Origin: Lucifuga dentata
Lineage: Eukaryota > Chordata > Actinopteri > Ophidiiformes > Bythitidae
Length of the DNA stretch: 64,000 nt
Direction: 5' to 3'
Assembly (NCBI GenBank): GCA_014773175.1
Contig: VXCM01001427.1
Location: 119,558-183,557, forward strand
The notes under the pieces are model-generated. The model was not told the origin of the DNA, ran no database searches, and saw only the letters and a program-made list of their open reading frames with translations. A program made the translations under genes and the position numbers. This document shows, piece by piece, positions 12,650 through 26,003 of the stretch (position 1 is the stretch's first letter; the number at the start of each line of letters is the position of its first letter).

Positions 12650-13048
12650 CTTGGACCATGGCCAACTTACATCAAATTTCAGTGAAAAATCATTCAGAAG
12701 ACTGAAGGCGTGGATTGTGAAGCTGGAGACCAAGAATAAAGGCTTACAGAGGAAGTTGTTCTTGGTCAAGGACAACATGCCCGTGCCCAACAACGTTTTG
12801 GGAGCAACAAAAGCCAGGGTAGTGCAGCCCAACTTCAAATGCAAGGACAAGGAGGAGAAGCTCGGCTGAATGAGAAGGAACTGTCCTCACTACATGACAG
12901 CCTGTGTGCTCAGAAGGAGCAAAACAGACTATTGGAGGAATGAATATGAGAAGGTCTCCATCTTGCGAGATGAAACAAAGGCCCTGCAGGAGGAAGGGGG
13001 AGAAGGGAGATATGTCTGCTCCAAGAAAAGAAATGAAAAGAGGCCATG
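12650..13048 (+). pseudogene. Frameshifted pseudogene of an unidentified coiled-coil protein
   Basis: Three consecutive protein-like segments lie on the plus strand in different frames. The first (about 12,651-12,866) contains FRRLKAWIVKLETKNKG and KDNMPVPNNVLGA. The second (about 12,867-12,941) reads LNEKELSSLHDSL then AQKEQNRLLEE. The third (about 12,944-13,048) reads NEYEKVSILRDETKALQEE. All are rich in E, K, L and Q with heptad-like spacing and would join naturally into one coiled coil if two frame changes were ignored. There are no introns between the segments and no splice signals, so a processed or decayed partial gene copy is likely. I do not recognise the parent gene. It lies 16 kb from the nearest intact gene. 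Confidence 0.5.
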
Positions 13049-14156
13049 ATTTGTGGTCTTTTTCAGTTATAATGAAGCTAAACTGGCCACCCGTACATTT
13101 TTGTTTGCTACTGCTGCAGCTTTAACTTTAAAAAAAGGCATTCGCTAACTGTTTTCACTTTGTTCTGAAGCCAAAATTAAAATGACTGAGTGATTCTAAT
13201 TGCTGCAGTTTGATAGCAGGCTTTCGTTTCATAGGCCTGTGATATTCCCAGCTGGATCTCTGCTTGTTGCAGACTAATCACCTTTATTAGCTCAGCAGGA
13301 AGGTGGTGGCTGTAAGTAATGACAACAGCGATACAAAAAAAAAACAAAAAAACACGCTGTTTATTTTCTAGAGGAGCGTAATGACAGAGTGTGAATTGTC
13401 ATCCATGGATCACTCTGTCACCGTCTCTGTGTCCTTCCATACTTCTCATTCTAATGTGCCTCCCTCCTCTCTATCAATAACTATCAGTCTAAGTCAATTG
13501 TTTTCCTAAGCAAATCAGGATGAAGGACAGAATGACAACAAAGGTGCAATGCCATGCATGGACTCTGAAACTGACATTTTATTTATCCTAAAGTGGCTTT
13601 TCCTGGACAGTCCTTGTGGTATGCTTGGTTCAAACCATGTGAATGCAACATGTCTGGCTCAAAATCAACAAGGAATTATCAGATATTGGACCGTACTGAA
13701 GTACTATAGGCAAGTAGTATATCTTTGGAACATACAAGAAGATGAAAAAACAATTTCTTCAACCTTGTCTCTTAAGAATTCTGCTTATATGCAACTAAAA
13801 CTGTTATAAATGTTTACAATGAAGCAAAATGCTGCCTAAAATGTGTATTTATGGAGCCTGGACAGTGACATATCTAAAAAAAAAAAAAAAAAAAAAAATA
13901 CAAATGTTGTTCCCTCACAATGATAACTCATGGCTATGCTTTAAATATCTCGTGGCCATGATTTAAGTTCCCACGGAGTTTCAGTCATGGTCTCAGGATA
14001 TTATCTTGTTCTCACACATTGATAACTTGTGGTCATACCTTGTTGTTGTTTTTTTTTTTTTTTTTTTTTTTATAAATATCATTGCCCAGGAGTCTTTGAT
14101 ATCTAATGGTGAATAGTCAATGTATAGATAGATATAAGACAACACAGTAGGACATA
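13049..14156. other. Intergenic; homopolymer runs
   Basis: Contains A-runs near 13,336 and 13,876-13,898 and a T-run near 14,049-14,070. At about 13,920-14,030 there are loosely repeated phrases (gataactcatgg, atctcgtggccatga, gataacttgtgg) that look like an old interspersed repeat. No gene was recognised. Confidence 0.4.
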
Positions 14157-14580
14157 GGGGTGTTGCAATATACCGGTATTGATGATAACCGTGATATTAA
14201 AAAAAAATATTGATATATTAATAATAATATAAATAATGCAGTGCCTCTTAAATCATTCCTGTTTCTTTACATTCTCGCTCGAGTATAATCAAGCCTTAAC
14301 TAGCTAGCTAGCTAGCTATCTACTACCACAGTGTGTGGCTACTACTGCCACACAAAATCATGTCAGAGATGACAGACGAAAATGACACATTCTACCCTAA
14401 CCCAAAAAAGGTTAGCTGGCCAGTGTGGGAGTTTTTTGGATTCCACAAAAAAGACAGTCTGCAGGAAATGCCGATCAACAGTAACCGCAAAACAGGGCAA
14501 CGCCACCAACCTGTTCACCCACCTTCACCTCCATCATCCTGCAGATTTCACCATGGTAGAGAGAGTAAGTTGCAGTTAGT
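14157..14580 (+). mobile_element. hAT-type DNA transposon remnant with broken BED zinc finger
   Basis: The segment begins with ggggtgttgcaatataccgg followed by an AT-rich lead, a terminus seen in fish hAT-like repeats. From an ATG at 14,360 one frame reads MSEMTDEND, then VSWPVWEFFGFHKK. The next frame then gives VCRKCRSTVTAKQGNATNLF followed by THLHLHHP. Together these make a BED zinc finger: an aromatic WxxFG entry, a CxxC pair, an N-A-T-N-L segment and terminal histidines. A frameshift in the A-run near 14,446-14,452 separates the two halves. BED fingers of this type start hAT transposases and ZBED proteins. No catalytic RNase-H-like domain was recognised downstream, so this is a truncated, inactive relic. 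Confidence 0.6.
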
Positions 14581-17500
14581 TTGCTATCCCTGAAACGGGA
14601 AATGTTACATTAAGCTCTTAGTTGTGTTAAAGCTAAATTATCATGACGTTGGACTTGACAGTTTTTCTCTTTCTTTATTTGTTAGATTTGTGGATCTTTT
14701 ATCAGTTCATCTGGTTGCCTTTACTCTATCCATCAAGTGTAATTGCTCTTTTTGTAGCTTTTGTACAATTATGGTTACAGACTCTCTCTCCACCTCCCTA
14801 CACTCGTATTTTTAGTCTAATTCATTTGCCAAAAAAAGAGACAAGACGAAATGTGTGGTATCATAGACGAGGAGCTACTCGTAATAATAGAGGAGGTACA
14901 TATGGCTTGTGTTGCTGGTTTCCCTCATTGTGCATTCTGTTTTTAGCCAAACTAGCTTCAGGTAACAGGTAGCAGCAAAAGAGCAAGGTTGGTAGAACTG
15001 GCCAAATGCCAAAGACATGGCTAAAACTTATTTGTATAGATTTGCCTTGGGTTATTACAGACAACAGGGCTGGATCAATACTCCTCTCTATTTGCAAGCT
15101 TGCTGGGATTCAACTCACTGAAATTAAATTTTTCTGGAAATAGTGTTCTTTGGCATCCTTCAGCAATCTGTCACAGCAAACTCATTTCTGTCAGGACATT
15201 TCCTGTTGCATCGTAGAATAAAAATACAATCATCCAAATTCAATAAACATTAAACAAAAACTTTGCAAACACAATCACCCCTAGACTAGTCGTATCAGTG
15301 CTTTGCAAACAAACATGGCACCTGCTCAAATATGGTGAATTCATTTTAGAATGCATTGTGGCTGTGACATCAATTCCTAAGCCTTGCAGGAAGTATGTGA
15401 ACATATCTGCAAAATGGTTCCTAATGCTGTTTGATGGAGATACAGTCCTATTCATGTTGTTCTTCAAATAGACACAGTCCTGACACATCATTTGTCAGCA
15501 TAACATGAAAGACCTAATTTTTAGCCAAAAGAAATGAATGGAATTCCTCCCTGTTTTCCACCATACCTACCGCACTGGCATGGAAATGACAAATGAATGG
15601 GCAAAGTGTTAGATTGTTATTCAGAGGTCTTGGAAAATAACATGTCATAGCGCTTCTTGCATAGGTCTTGCTGCCGCCTTGAGCCCTTAGATATAATTGT
15701 CTTTGTTGAAATGCAAACCTTCCTGCACGCACATAAACAGTCATTATCATTATAGGAAAAAATTACATCTAGCAACAGGGAGGCAGAGAGCTGTGAGACT
15801 CCATCACTGTTCACAAAAGCCTCTCTGAACAGGCTGCCATTTTGTGCTTGTTGACCATCATTTTAATTTCCTTCTCTGTTGCTAACATGACAGATTTGCA
15901 GACAGGCTTCAGTCTGCTTGTAATGTGAAAGTAAAGATTTATGAGTTGATGGACTCCGATAAAAGTTGTAATGGAGTCAACTCCATCTTGCGTCATCTCT
16001 TGAAATAATTGAGGATAAATGCTAAAGAAAAACATTGTCCCACCACTTTGTCTTTCATTTCCTTGTTTCATGTTTGCTCTGAAAGCCACATATATTAAAC
16101 TATAAAAACAAGAGAAGTTGGAAGGCAAATAATTACAGTAAATTTGAATTTATTCTACAATAGTAAAATTGCAACATCCCTGTTCTTTCTTTGTACTATA
16201 AACTGCATGGATGTAATCAGAAGTGTAATTTAATAAATGTATGTAACATTACTATCAGAGGATCTTGATGTTTTTTTTTTAAAGCAGTTTAGTGGCTTTC
16301 TAATAAAACCAGTTATTAAAACAACAAAAGATAGAACATGAAACACAAAATGCCACTTAAAAAATAATAACCTAAACATCGCACCTCTCCCACCAAGACT
16401 CCAATGTCAGTTAAAAGCAGTACCACCCACCACCATTAGGCCCATAACCTGCAGCAGTTTTTATACCCAAAGCATTATGTGTTCCTCCCTTGCAATTTCA
16501 ATTTAACATTATATTATTATTGTCATTTTAGTAGCGCATTATAAGTATCTGCAGGGAGAGAGCTAGTGCTTCAGAAATTATTGTTCATTATCTTTAAGTA
16601 CACAAGTTATCTTTTCATGTAGAAACACATTTAAAAGCTCTCCTCACCAGAAGTGTGTTTTTGAATTGCCTTAATGTGATGAACCATAGATATTTGGTAC
16701 TTTATGCAGCTAAAACAAAATAATTGCTCTACTGCTGAAACTTGAACGCCCACAAAAACATAGGGAGGGTACCTAGAGAGTAAACTATATTCCAGCCTTC
16801 AAGTGCATGTATCAGTGGGATGCTTTTAAATATTTTAGTGCATATTATAATGTATTAGATAAATACAGCAAAGTAAACAGGAACACACTTTGCATCAGAA
16901 ATATGAAGAAATGTTAAACCACCCACAGTGAATATTCTGTACTTCTGTAGCAATTTACTGCAAAGTGATTTTTCTTGAGCTTTCACTCTCTGTCTTCTGC
17001 TTCTAGATCAGAGGCGTTGTACTTTTTTTTAGGGAACAACTCTTGAATGTGCCTGGGGAATAGTTTTATTGATACAGATATCAGCAAAATTAAGTCAGCC
17101 AATCACTCCCAATGTTATTATTCATAAATGTTTTAAATATACCATAGCTCAAGGCTAAAATTAGTGTTCTCAGTAAATACAGCTTAGGAAAATTAAAAGG
17201 CTATGTGTTCATGCAGAAAATTCTGGCACATGTACATGACTGCAGCCCTGCTCTGCTGGAGCATGTGAGGCTTGTTCTTAGAGATATCACATTGCCAGTG
17301 TATGCAATTGTGGAAAAGTCTATCCACACATTTTCCACAACATAAGGAAGTCATCTTGCTACTCTATAATCGGGAGTCTTATGAAATTTAGCATTCCAGT
17401 GCTGGTAGAGAAAGCCTGATAGCTGTGGCTGGAACAGTGTTGATAATTGAAAAAAGGCCCAGCTTTCTCAGGTGGTGAAAGCAGCTCAACCCTCCATAAT

Positions 17501-18671
17501 AGCTGCTGCCACAACCAGTATGGTTGTTCAACAGAAAACTTCACTTTTACTATACTTCATCTATCTGTGTATAGGTAAAATAATACATTTTGTATTTTTA
17601 TTTAACTTGCCTGTTCTGTGAGTACATTGTTGCTCTGGTGCTTTGCATTCATTGTAGCTTCTCCAGCATCTATGCTGCTGTTTAAGGTTCAGGACACATA
17701 TCTCAATTCAATGGCAGGAAATATCCCCTATTGGGAATGAATGTGAGTTCTTTTATGCCCTGCCTCAGTTTAGGTACAGTGGTTATGTGCAGTGTTCCTT
17801 GTGTAAACCCTGCCCCAAGATCCAAGACACAGCGAACAGTAGTTGGATGTGTTTGCTGCTGCTTCACCAAGGCCTTCAGAGCATTGACCATTGAACGAAG
17901 GAGAAGTCGTTGTCAGTGTAGGTGGAAAGGTAAAATCAGTATGGAAGGTCTTTTAATGACCACTAAATGATGCCTTCAAGAAAACTGAATTCATGAAAAA
18001 CAAAACATCCATTATCTTTCATAAAACACAAGTTATTTTTTTATACTTAGTTTCTTATCTTTTAATGAGTTAGTTTGTTTAGGGGCATTTTAATTCATTG
18101 ACATGTTTCTCAGCATGTTACAGTGAGCTGTGAGGGTTTGCTGGCTTAGCTCCCTCCAGGCTTTCCCATCTGCCCAAATTTAGATTTTCTGGCTCCGCGT
18201 CTTTATTCGCATGGGTCAGAATGCAGGGCACTACTAAGCTGATTGTTTCTGCCTTCTCACCTTGAGTAAAGTCACTGGCCACTGGCACTTCATTTAACTC
18301 CTCCTGTTGTGCAGATTCCCAGTGTCCCTGCTCCTGTGTCGCTCCCTAACATCAAAACTGACCACACTGAAGCTGGAGTGATGCTGGGTCAACACAGTGG
18401 CTCGTATTCCACCCCACTGAAGCTGCACCTGAATCCAAGCAGGCTTTACCGACAGCTGGAATGTGTGGAAAAAGTGCTGGAGGCTTTATAATAACATAAT
18501 AACAGCCTTTATTTTTGTAGCATTTTTATTTTATTTAGCAACATTAGGGAGTGCTTCGTGGGGATGGAAAAACATAAAAAAAACGAGTAGTTATTTCCAG
18601 ATTCATCATTAAGTGGGAAAATAGAGAATAAAAATGTGAAGAACAATAATAACCCAGCATGTCTAAGATCA
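14581..18671. other. Intergenic, no gene seen
   Basis: No exon series was recognised. Sequence at about 15,340-16,130 is repeat-poor and balanced in composition and could be conserved non-coding DNA. Several ORFs of 60-110 codons overlap on both strands here without family resemblance. At the right edge, agtcaagtttatttgtata resembles a common fish interspersed motif. Confidence 0.4.
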
Positions 18672-19401
18672 GACAAGTCAAGTTTATTTGTATAGCCTAA
18701 TATCACATACAGTAGTTAAATGGTTTTACAGGCCCACACATCAGTGGTTCCCAGCTCTAGTTCAGTGATATAAAACAAAGGTCAAGGGATGAAATCCAGC
18801 ATGTTGCAGTCACATTGAAAAGCCATAGATCATGCAACAATACAAAAGTTAAGAACCACGGTTAATAAGCTGTAAAAGGCTATTTTAAAGTGAGACAGTC
18901 TCTCAGATCACAGAATCATATCTGTATTTTACTCTTACTCTTTTATTCTACTTCAGCAGAGCTCAGTGGCTTACATCTTAGCAAAGCATGACAATTTCTA
19001 TTAATGTGTCACATTGAAAATTAAAAAGGAAATTAACTTTGGCACCACAATCAATTACAACAATATTCCGGAATTGATTATATGTGATAAGTGATTATAT
19101 GGCATTGATTAGCATTCTTGCCCAGAAGCATACTGCATACCATGAAAAAATGGAGCAATTACATCATTTATCTAGTCAGTGGCTTTGGATGACAATGCAT
19201 CTGTGATAGTATATTTGAGATATACACACCAAACGCAACATCTGCCCTCAGGTTATCTAAAATACATGGATCGAATCAATGGTCTTGTAGAAACAAAAAT
19301 GCCGATTTTTCACAAAGAAGTCAACCAAACCATGCTTTAATATACTGTATGTGTATGCTGTGTGTTTATTATTATTTGTTATGTCTTATAGTGCTGCATG
19401 C

Positions 19402-19466
19402 AGAAGAGAAGAGAAGAGAAGAGAAGAGAAGAGAAGAGAAGAGAAGAGAAGAGAAGAGAAGAGAAG
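19402..19466. repeat. (AGAAG)n pentanucleotide repeat
   Basis: About thirteen units of gagaa/agaag. No gene overlaps it. Confidence 0.9.
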
Positions 19467-19612
19467 ATGAATGAAGCACAGAGCATCTTAAGCATCTAAA
19501 CAGTGACATTAACAACAACTTAGGATGAAAAATATTCCAAAAACCTAAGCTTGAACCTTCCAGTGTCATCACCCAGTATTATGTTTGACTGCAGTGAACT
19601 CACCCTGACTGT

Positions 19613-19795
19613 ATATTTATCTTTTCAGCTGTGTAAATATAATTTAAATAGATGTGTACAAAGTTGTTTTTACTCTTTTTTATACTTTATACTTATGCAC
19701 TAAGGGAGAAGCACCTGTAATTTCATTATATGTTACGTATAATGACAATAAAGCTATTCTATTCTATTCTATTCTATTCTATTCTATTCTATTCT
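19613..19795 (+). mobile_element. LINE 3' tail, 5'-truncated, with (ATTCT)n end
   Basis: The segment runs from tatttatcttttcagctgtg through aagggagaagcacctgtaat and aatgacaataaagctattct into an ATTCT repeat. A nearly identical copy sits at 30,899-31,064. The polyadenylation-like aataaa followed by a short tandem-repeat tail is typical of 5'-truncated CR1/L2/Rex-group non-LTR retrotransposons of fish. The exact family is not determined. There is no reverse transcriptase sequence. Confidence 0.65.
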
Positions 19796-21356
19796 GTCCC
19801 AGGTTGCAGACACTGAATGGTACATCAGCAGCAAGCATGGCAACATCTGTAGGTGTTTTTCACTTAGGCCTTCACCAGGTGTTCAGACACTGTGTATGTT
19901 GCAGCAGTACAGCGTCATCATGTTCTTGACTCAGAGAGTGTGTGTTGTCTCTTTCTCAGACACTGGCTGCCTAGGAGAGGCTTTGAGAGGTATCTCATCT
20001 GATGTTTGCCAAGCCTGTCTTTCCAGGACTTAAAGAAAATTGTAAAAAAAAAAAAAAAAAAAAGTGTGAGAGGAGGAGGATCAGCTTCAGTGAAACTGCA
20101 GCTATGTGTGCGTTTGGTGCTGGGAGGAAAAAGGTTGCATACTTTGAAGCATAATGCCTGAGAAGACTAGAGATGTTCCTCAGACTGAACACCATACAAA
20201 TTTTAAACAAAGATTTGGGCATTCCAGTTTATTTATTTATGGGTTTCTAGTAGTAACCCGATAGTTCTGTAAAACTATCACTAGCAGTCGGCATCACTTG
20301 CAAATTGTAACTATTCTATTGGCAATTTACCTTTCATGGCAACTTTCATGCGACATTCATGCTTTTGTTGAACAATAAACATCATTCTGGGTTTGTGCAA
20401 AACTAATAGCAATGACATTTTTATGATTTAACAATGACCATTATCTTTCTCCAAACTTAACCAAGTGGTTTTTACTTGACTAAGTTTATCCACGCACCTC
20501 ATCCAGAAGTAATTTTTTTTAATATCTACATTAAAGATATGTTTTAACTATACTTGTACATATGTGTATGTTTATGGATATTTGTGCAATAGATTTTTAA
20601 TATGCAGGCATCGTATTGAAACACCAAAGCCTGAGCCAGCTCACTTATCTGATTTTGAAGTTAAGTTTTGCCATTAGGCAGCTGTGCAGTACATAAACAA
20701 TGTAATTAGACACTTACAAAAACAAAGTTAGCATGGTAATGCAGAGCTCAGTTGAATTAAGTTAAAGTTTCTCTTGGCTTTGTACTGATGTTAGAAGGAT
20801 AGCATTATTATGGATTACAATGTGGTCCACAGCCAAGAAGTCTCCTTTTAAACTGTATTTACTTTTTTTAATTTTAGTGGAAGGTACATTAGTTAATTAG
20901 TATCTTCATTAACTGTCTTCACTTCATAGCCTGGTAAACAGCTCAAAGCCATTAAGCAAAAGACAATGTGGCTCTTTCTGTTAAGGGAGATAGAGCATTT
21001 GAGTTAGTCCTCACTTGTTTATTCTTTCAAGGCTTTAAATGTACAGTTCAAACTCTCATAAGCAAACAGAGGTTCAAGGTTATTAGGTGAGTTGTACATT
21101 TAAAGGTGGTGCCATTAGATTCTATAGCTGTACAATACCCACCATAAAAACAATAAAAACAACCTTCTGTAAAGTTTAGAATGTTAAATAGGCAATATGA
21201 CACTGTTGAACTGAAATTTAAGACATATTTAACATAGCTTTTATGTAATCTTACAATTATTCATTCTCATATCCTTTCATTTATCTATATTTATGATTCT
21301 GGTATAATTATAATTATTAATTTTATTTATATGTTTCATGAATTATACTAGTTTAT

Positions 21357-21357
21357 C

Positions 21358-21422
<65 letters not shown>
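21357..21422. repeat. (TGAT)n microsatellite
   Basis: About sixteen perfect TGAT units. The ATCA complement gives a spurious NQSI-repeat open frame on the minus strand. Confidence 0.9.
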
Positions 21423-22300
21423 TTTGAAGGTCATATCTTGTGGGAGTGTTTTCAACATTGCATTGACTTTTGTTTCGAATATTTTACATATGTGAGGGGA
21501 AACTAAATTTGAAACATCTCCCATTGTAGTATTCAACCCAAGATTCTCACAAAAGTTGGATTTATTGCTGTTGTATATCAGACTGCATCAGGTTATACCA
21601 GACTGTACAAGTGTACATAATAAACTAATAACAAATCCTTAATACCTATAATATTATAAATGTTTCCCCCATCTGTCGCCATTTTTTGTGTTGAAAAGGC
21701 TTTAAAAGATAACATTTAAAAATATGCATCATTGTTCACATTTTCCAAACTTTTCTCTAGAATGTAAAGGTTGCAGTATGAATCTGCACATACTGAAAGT
21801 ATAGGTTATAGTTTAATTTCTAAATCAACTGCATGTTTGGATGAGTAGAGTACAAATGAGTGTTATTCTATTTTATCTTCACTAAAGCTCCTTCCTGCTT
21901 TGACCATTTATCAAGGGGACGTGTGGAAAAGAATGACTATGAGATCTGGGAGCTGTGCACACAAGTTTTGGTGGGAATAAAGTGAGACATGTCAGTGATA
22001 TTAGCCTTCTCTTGAATGACATATCTACCAGTGCTTTATGTTAATTTTGACATTGTGAAAGGCAGCTTCCTCTATCTCAATGTCCCTGTGTCTTTGCCCA
22101 ACCAAAATCAAGTCTGTTTGTTCATTTTGTGGTTCTCGTTTTGCTTAACGTAAAATGAATAAAAGATGGGAGACAGTTGAAAGGACAACCAAAAAAAGAA
22201 AAAAAAAGATTAATCAGCTTCATGATTAATCATGGTGCAGGACTAGGGAATTATGAGAAAAGTGAATATGCTCATCAGGATCACTTGGAGAAGGAAGTGA

Positions 22301-22326
22301 GGGAGGGAGGGAGGGAGAGAGAGAGN

Positions 22327-22364
<38 letters not shown>
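22301..22364. repeat. (GGGA)n/(GA)n microsatellite with single N
   Basis: GGGA units pass into a GA run. The N at 22,326 marks an unresolved join, so repeat length is unreliable. Confidence 0.9.
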
Positions 22365-22367
<3 letters not shown>

Positions 22368-25300
22368 GATTGAGATCTAATGTACATAAGACACAGATAT
22401 CTACACACAAAAATACACATACATACACACTCTCATATTAAACTGATAAAAATAGTTCCCATTCCTGTTCCACAGAAACCGCAGAAAGTGATCTAAAGCC
22501 TGAGGACAATCAAAGCCTGATGGATGAGAGAAAACTCTATAGCATCAATGCATAACTAAAGTAAACTGAAATAATAAATGTTGGCTAAACTTCAGCTTTG
22601 CCACAGAATTAGCATAAAATGGAATTGTTTTATGTCAGACCAGCTGAGACTCACACTAGACCACATCTAGCACTCATGTTTGTACAAATAGTTTACAGTA
22701 CATATGTAGTATGTACTACTATTTATTCTGAGATTACTACATACTTTGTGGACTTTTATACAAATAATTCATGTGACATCACCTCTTTAGAGAAAATGTT
22801 CCAGCTTGTTGTACACATTGATATGCACATATCAGGTTTTCCCCAGCCTTTATGGACCTGCTGCCAGTGTGTCTTTTTCAAAGCTGTCATGGCAATGATC
22901 AGTGATCCTTCCAGAAGTTGATGAGGTCTGATTCTAACTGTACCATTGTCAGCCATTTAAACCCCTCCATTATCAACTTGCATAAATTAATGTCGTGCAC
23001 TAGAACTGACATTTTCTATAGTATTCTGTTCCAGAGGAACTTTGAGTAACAATTCACGAGTAAATCATTTGACTTAACTGAAGACGCACATGCTGTATGT
23101 ATGAAGCTGTCCACTTGGTGCACATTGGCTCCTGTATGAGGTTGTCAATTATCCACTCGGAGCAGAATGTTTAATGTTCAGAGACAGCTAGTACTAGAAG
23201 TTCTGTTAGAAGTTTAAGAAAATAAATTTGCAGCACAGATACTGTTATTGCAAACAAAATATCTACTTCTCTTGAATCATTAATAACTGTTTATGTTCTG
23301 TGTTGGGGAGGAAGTTTTCTTTTTAGGTCCAGGAGAGAAGACAACAATAAAAGGAGCTCACTTTTTTCAAACACAACCACACTGTCCAAGTATTTCCATT
23401 TTGGAGGTTCATTGTTCTTATTCATCAGAACTTAAATACGTGATTTCCTTGTCATGGAGCAAACAAGGGAACAGCACTTTCAGTCTGCATGCTCATATAG
23501 CCAATCTGAAATAATCGTGGCAGTTCACATTGCTTTTTCTTCTTGATGATCCCCTTATTTGTTTGCCATCTTACCAGCAGAGCCTATCAGCATATGGGTA
23601 TGCTGATGTCATATCACATTATGTGTGGGAAACAAAGTAGTGACAGTATAAGACAATCAATGTTTGTAAAGTAATCCAGTGCATGTCATTTCTTTTCATT
23701 CCCTTCGTTACAGTCCTGCTCTGGATTTGTTCAGCAGCTATTTGCTATTTGAAAGCGTTAACTACAGCACATTCAGATAAATTATTAGAACTATTCACTG
23801 GTGAGCTCGGATGGAGAGAAAAAAACTGTTCTAGAGTGTCCCTTTATTGTCAGTTTGAAAATAAATTGAAAGCACAAAAAACTTGCAGTTTTGTACTAAA
23901 AGTGAAATCATCATGCATTTACATAAATGGTGCTGGCAGGTAGTTATAAGAGGTAATGAAACTGCCAAAGTCTTAATATCTGAGAGAAAGTACTGACACT
24001 ATGTGAAAAAGGGCCTTCAGTAACAAAGCAAGTGCAAGGAACCATGCCTTTCATTGGTGATATCTTAAGTAATGACCTTATGACAAAAATGACATGACAA
24101 TAGAAAATTACACAATACTTCATTTTAAGAATCATTTTACCTCACAGTACAGAGGTGATAAGTTGGAATCCAGACACTGTCTTCTTCTGGGGTATTTGCA
24201 CATTCTGCCTTGGTTTAATACTTATAATAATTCTAATAATCATAATAAACTTGTAGTACCACAGGCCTCCTTTAAACCAATCATCCTCAGGTGTTAGATG
24301 CAGTGCATACTTTATGAAAATGTATAATTGCGATACCCTCTCAAACTTTAAGGGCCACAATGACATCACATATTGGATTTGTTTGTATTTGTGTCCTTGT
24401 GTAATACTGTGTATAAGTATGCATTGTGTCATCCATTCAACCAAATCAAATGTATTCTGACCACAGTAATGATACAGCATCCCCGGGAAATAAGCTGATT
24501 ACTTGTGTGAGTCATAATATTGAGAGAGATAGACAGTGCAAATGAAATGAAAAGCAGAAGCTAATAACAGCCTTCATGTCAGTTGCAGTCTCAATAGGCT
24601 AGAAACTGACAGGTAGATGAACATCAAGGCCATCAATATGCCCTCCGGCATTTCTAGAGGATGCAGGCCAACATAACATTTCACTGATTTGTTTTTCTTT
24701 ACATGGCATCTCAGGGTAAATTTGCAGTGCAGAGCTCGCTGGGCTTACTTGGTATTCACATCACATTCTAAAGGAGTGCATACAGAGACCTTGTGAGGAG
24801 ACCTTACTTTGTAATCTGGACAGTATATCTCATATAACAAGTAATGAGTAATGACGCAGACTTAATCTTTATTTGTCGAGCAGCTGGAAAATGCAGGATG
24901 GTTTCCTGCAGTTCCTGTATGCAGGACCTCATGTACAATACGTAGGATTAGGAGGATCACAGAACAATTTCCTGTTTTCAGCTGAGTAGGGTTTTGCAGA
25001 TTTATCCTCAAATCAATGTTGCATGAGCAAGTGATACCTTTTGTCCAGATTTTGTGGTAAGGTGAGAGGAATCTTGAGAAAATGTCTTTCTCACATTAAA
25101 GGGAGTTTCACGTCTGTCTTCAAAAGGTGGTGGAGTTGGCCTGCAAGAAAATATAATCATAAAGTTTTGTGCTCATCTGAAGGACGTTCAAGGTGAGTCC
25201 CTGGCATTATTTAGTGAACACTATCAACTGATAATGGATGGTGAAATGCAGCATGCTTATGATTATTTGTTCAATGTACCATAAACTAGTGAATGGAGTT

Positions 25301-25447
25301 TCAGTAAACACAGCCTTCAGAATCATAATACTCTTGCTTCCAGGCAATATCTTCTGTAATTCATGAACAGGGAGGCAGAGGCAAGTAACAGCTTTATTCT
25401 GCATTAACAAAAATGACAGGAAAGAAAGAAAATCCATTTGCTGGTAC

Positions 25448-25675
25448 TGTGTGAAGTTTACATATTTTCCCCATGTCTGCGTGGGTTTCTTCCAGGTGCT
25501 TCAGTTACTTCCCACAGCCCTAAAACATTAGGTGAACTATAATCTCTACATTTCACATAAATATAAATGGAATGAGATCGTCTGTCTCTGTGTGTCAGCC
25601 CAGTGACTGACTGGAGATCCACTGAGGATGTATCAAGACCCCCAAAATTAGTGGATGGATAGATGAAATTCATAA
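25448..25675 (+). repeat. Degraded copy of an abundant teleost interspersed repeat
   Basis: The phrases gtgtgaagtttacatatttt, ccccatgtctgcgtgggttt, cttcccacagccctaaaaca, tctctgtgtgtcagccc and a final tggatggatagatga follow the order of a very common fish repeat ('gtttgcatgttctccccgtg', 'gtctgcgtgggttt', 'tcctcccacagtcc', and a terminal gatggatgg). Substitution and small deletions are heavy, so it is an old copy. Confidence 0.65.
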
Positions 25676-25965
25676 ATTGAAAGTGAAGAAATATCCTGTA
25701 GATGTAGTAGGCGGTAGAGCCAAGAAACACTGAGTAGACTAACTAATTAACAATAATTTATATATTAGAAAAATTGATTAAATTAAGTTATATTTAACGT
25801 AGTGTAAGAAATAATAGGCATTTGACAAAAATCCATCATTTAAGAAATTATATAATCATTTTGTTATTATGTGAATAGTAACTTTACTGATTACGCCAAC
25901 TCTGGACTGATTTGGCTCACAGGCGACCATGAAGGAACACAAATAATTTGTCACTTTAGGCAAAN

Positions 25966-26003
<38 letters not shown>

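Larger units (their letters stand above)
19796..25447. other. Intergenic; no gene seen, repeat-poor islands
   Basis: No intact gene was recognised. The stretches around 20,600-21,130 and 24,540-25,020 are single-copy-looking with motifs such as TAATTAG and CATTAAC, and could be conserved non-coding DNA. Simple repeats within the region are listed separately. Confidence 0.4.

Noticed and set aside
13519..13543. ATG AAG GAC AGA followed by a possible GT donor, resembling the MKDR start of syntaxins
   Set aside because: It is 16 kb upstream of the syntaxin exons, the residues after MKDRM do not follow the family, and the local promoter and ATG at 29,592 give a complete gene.
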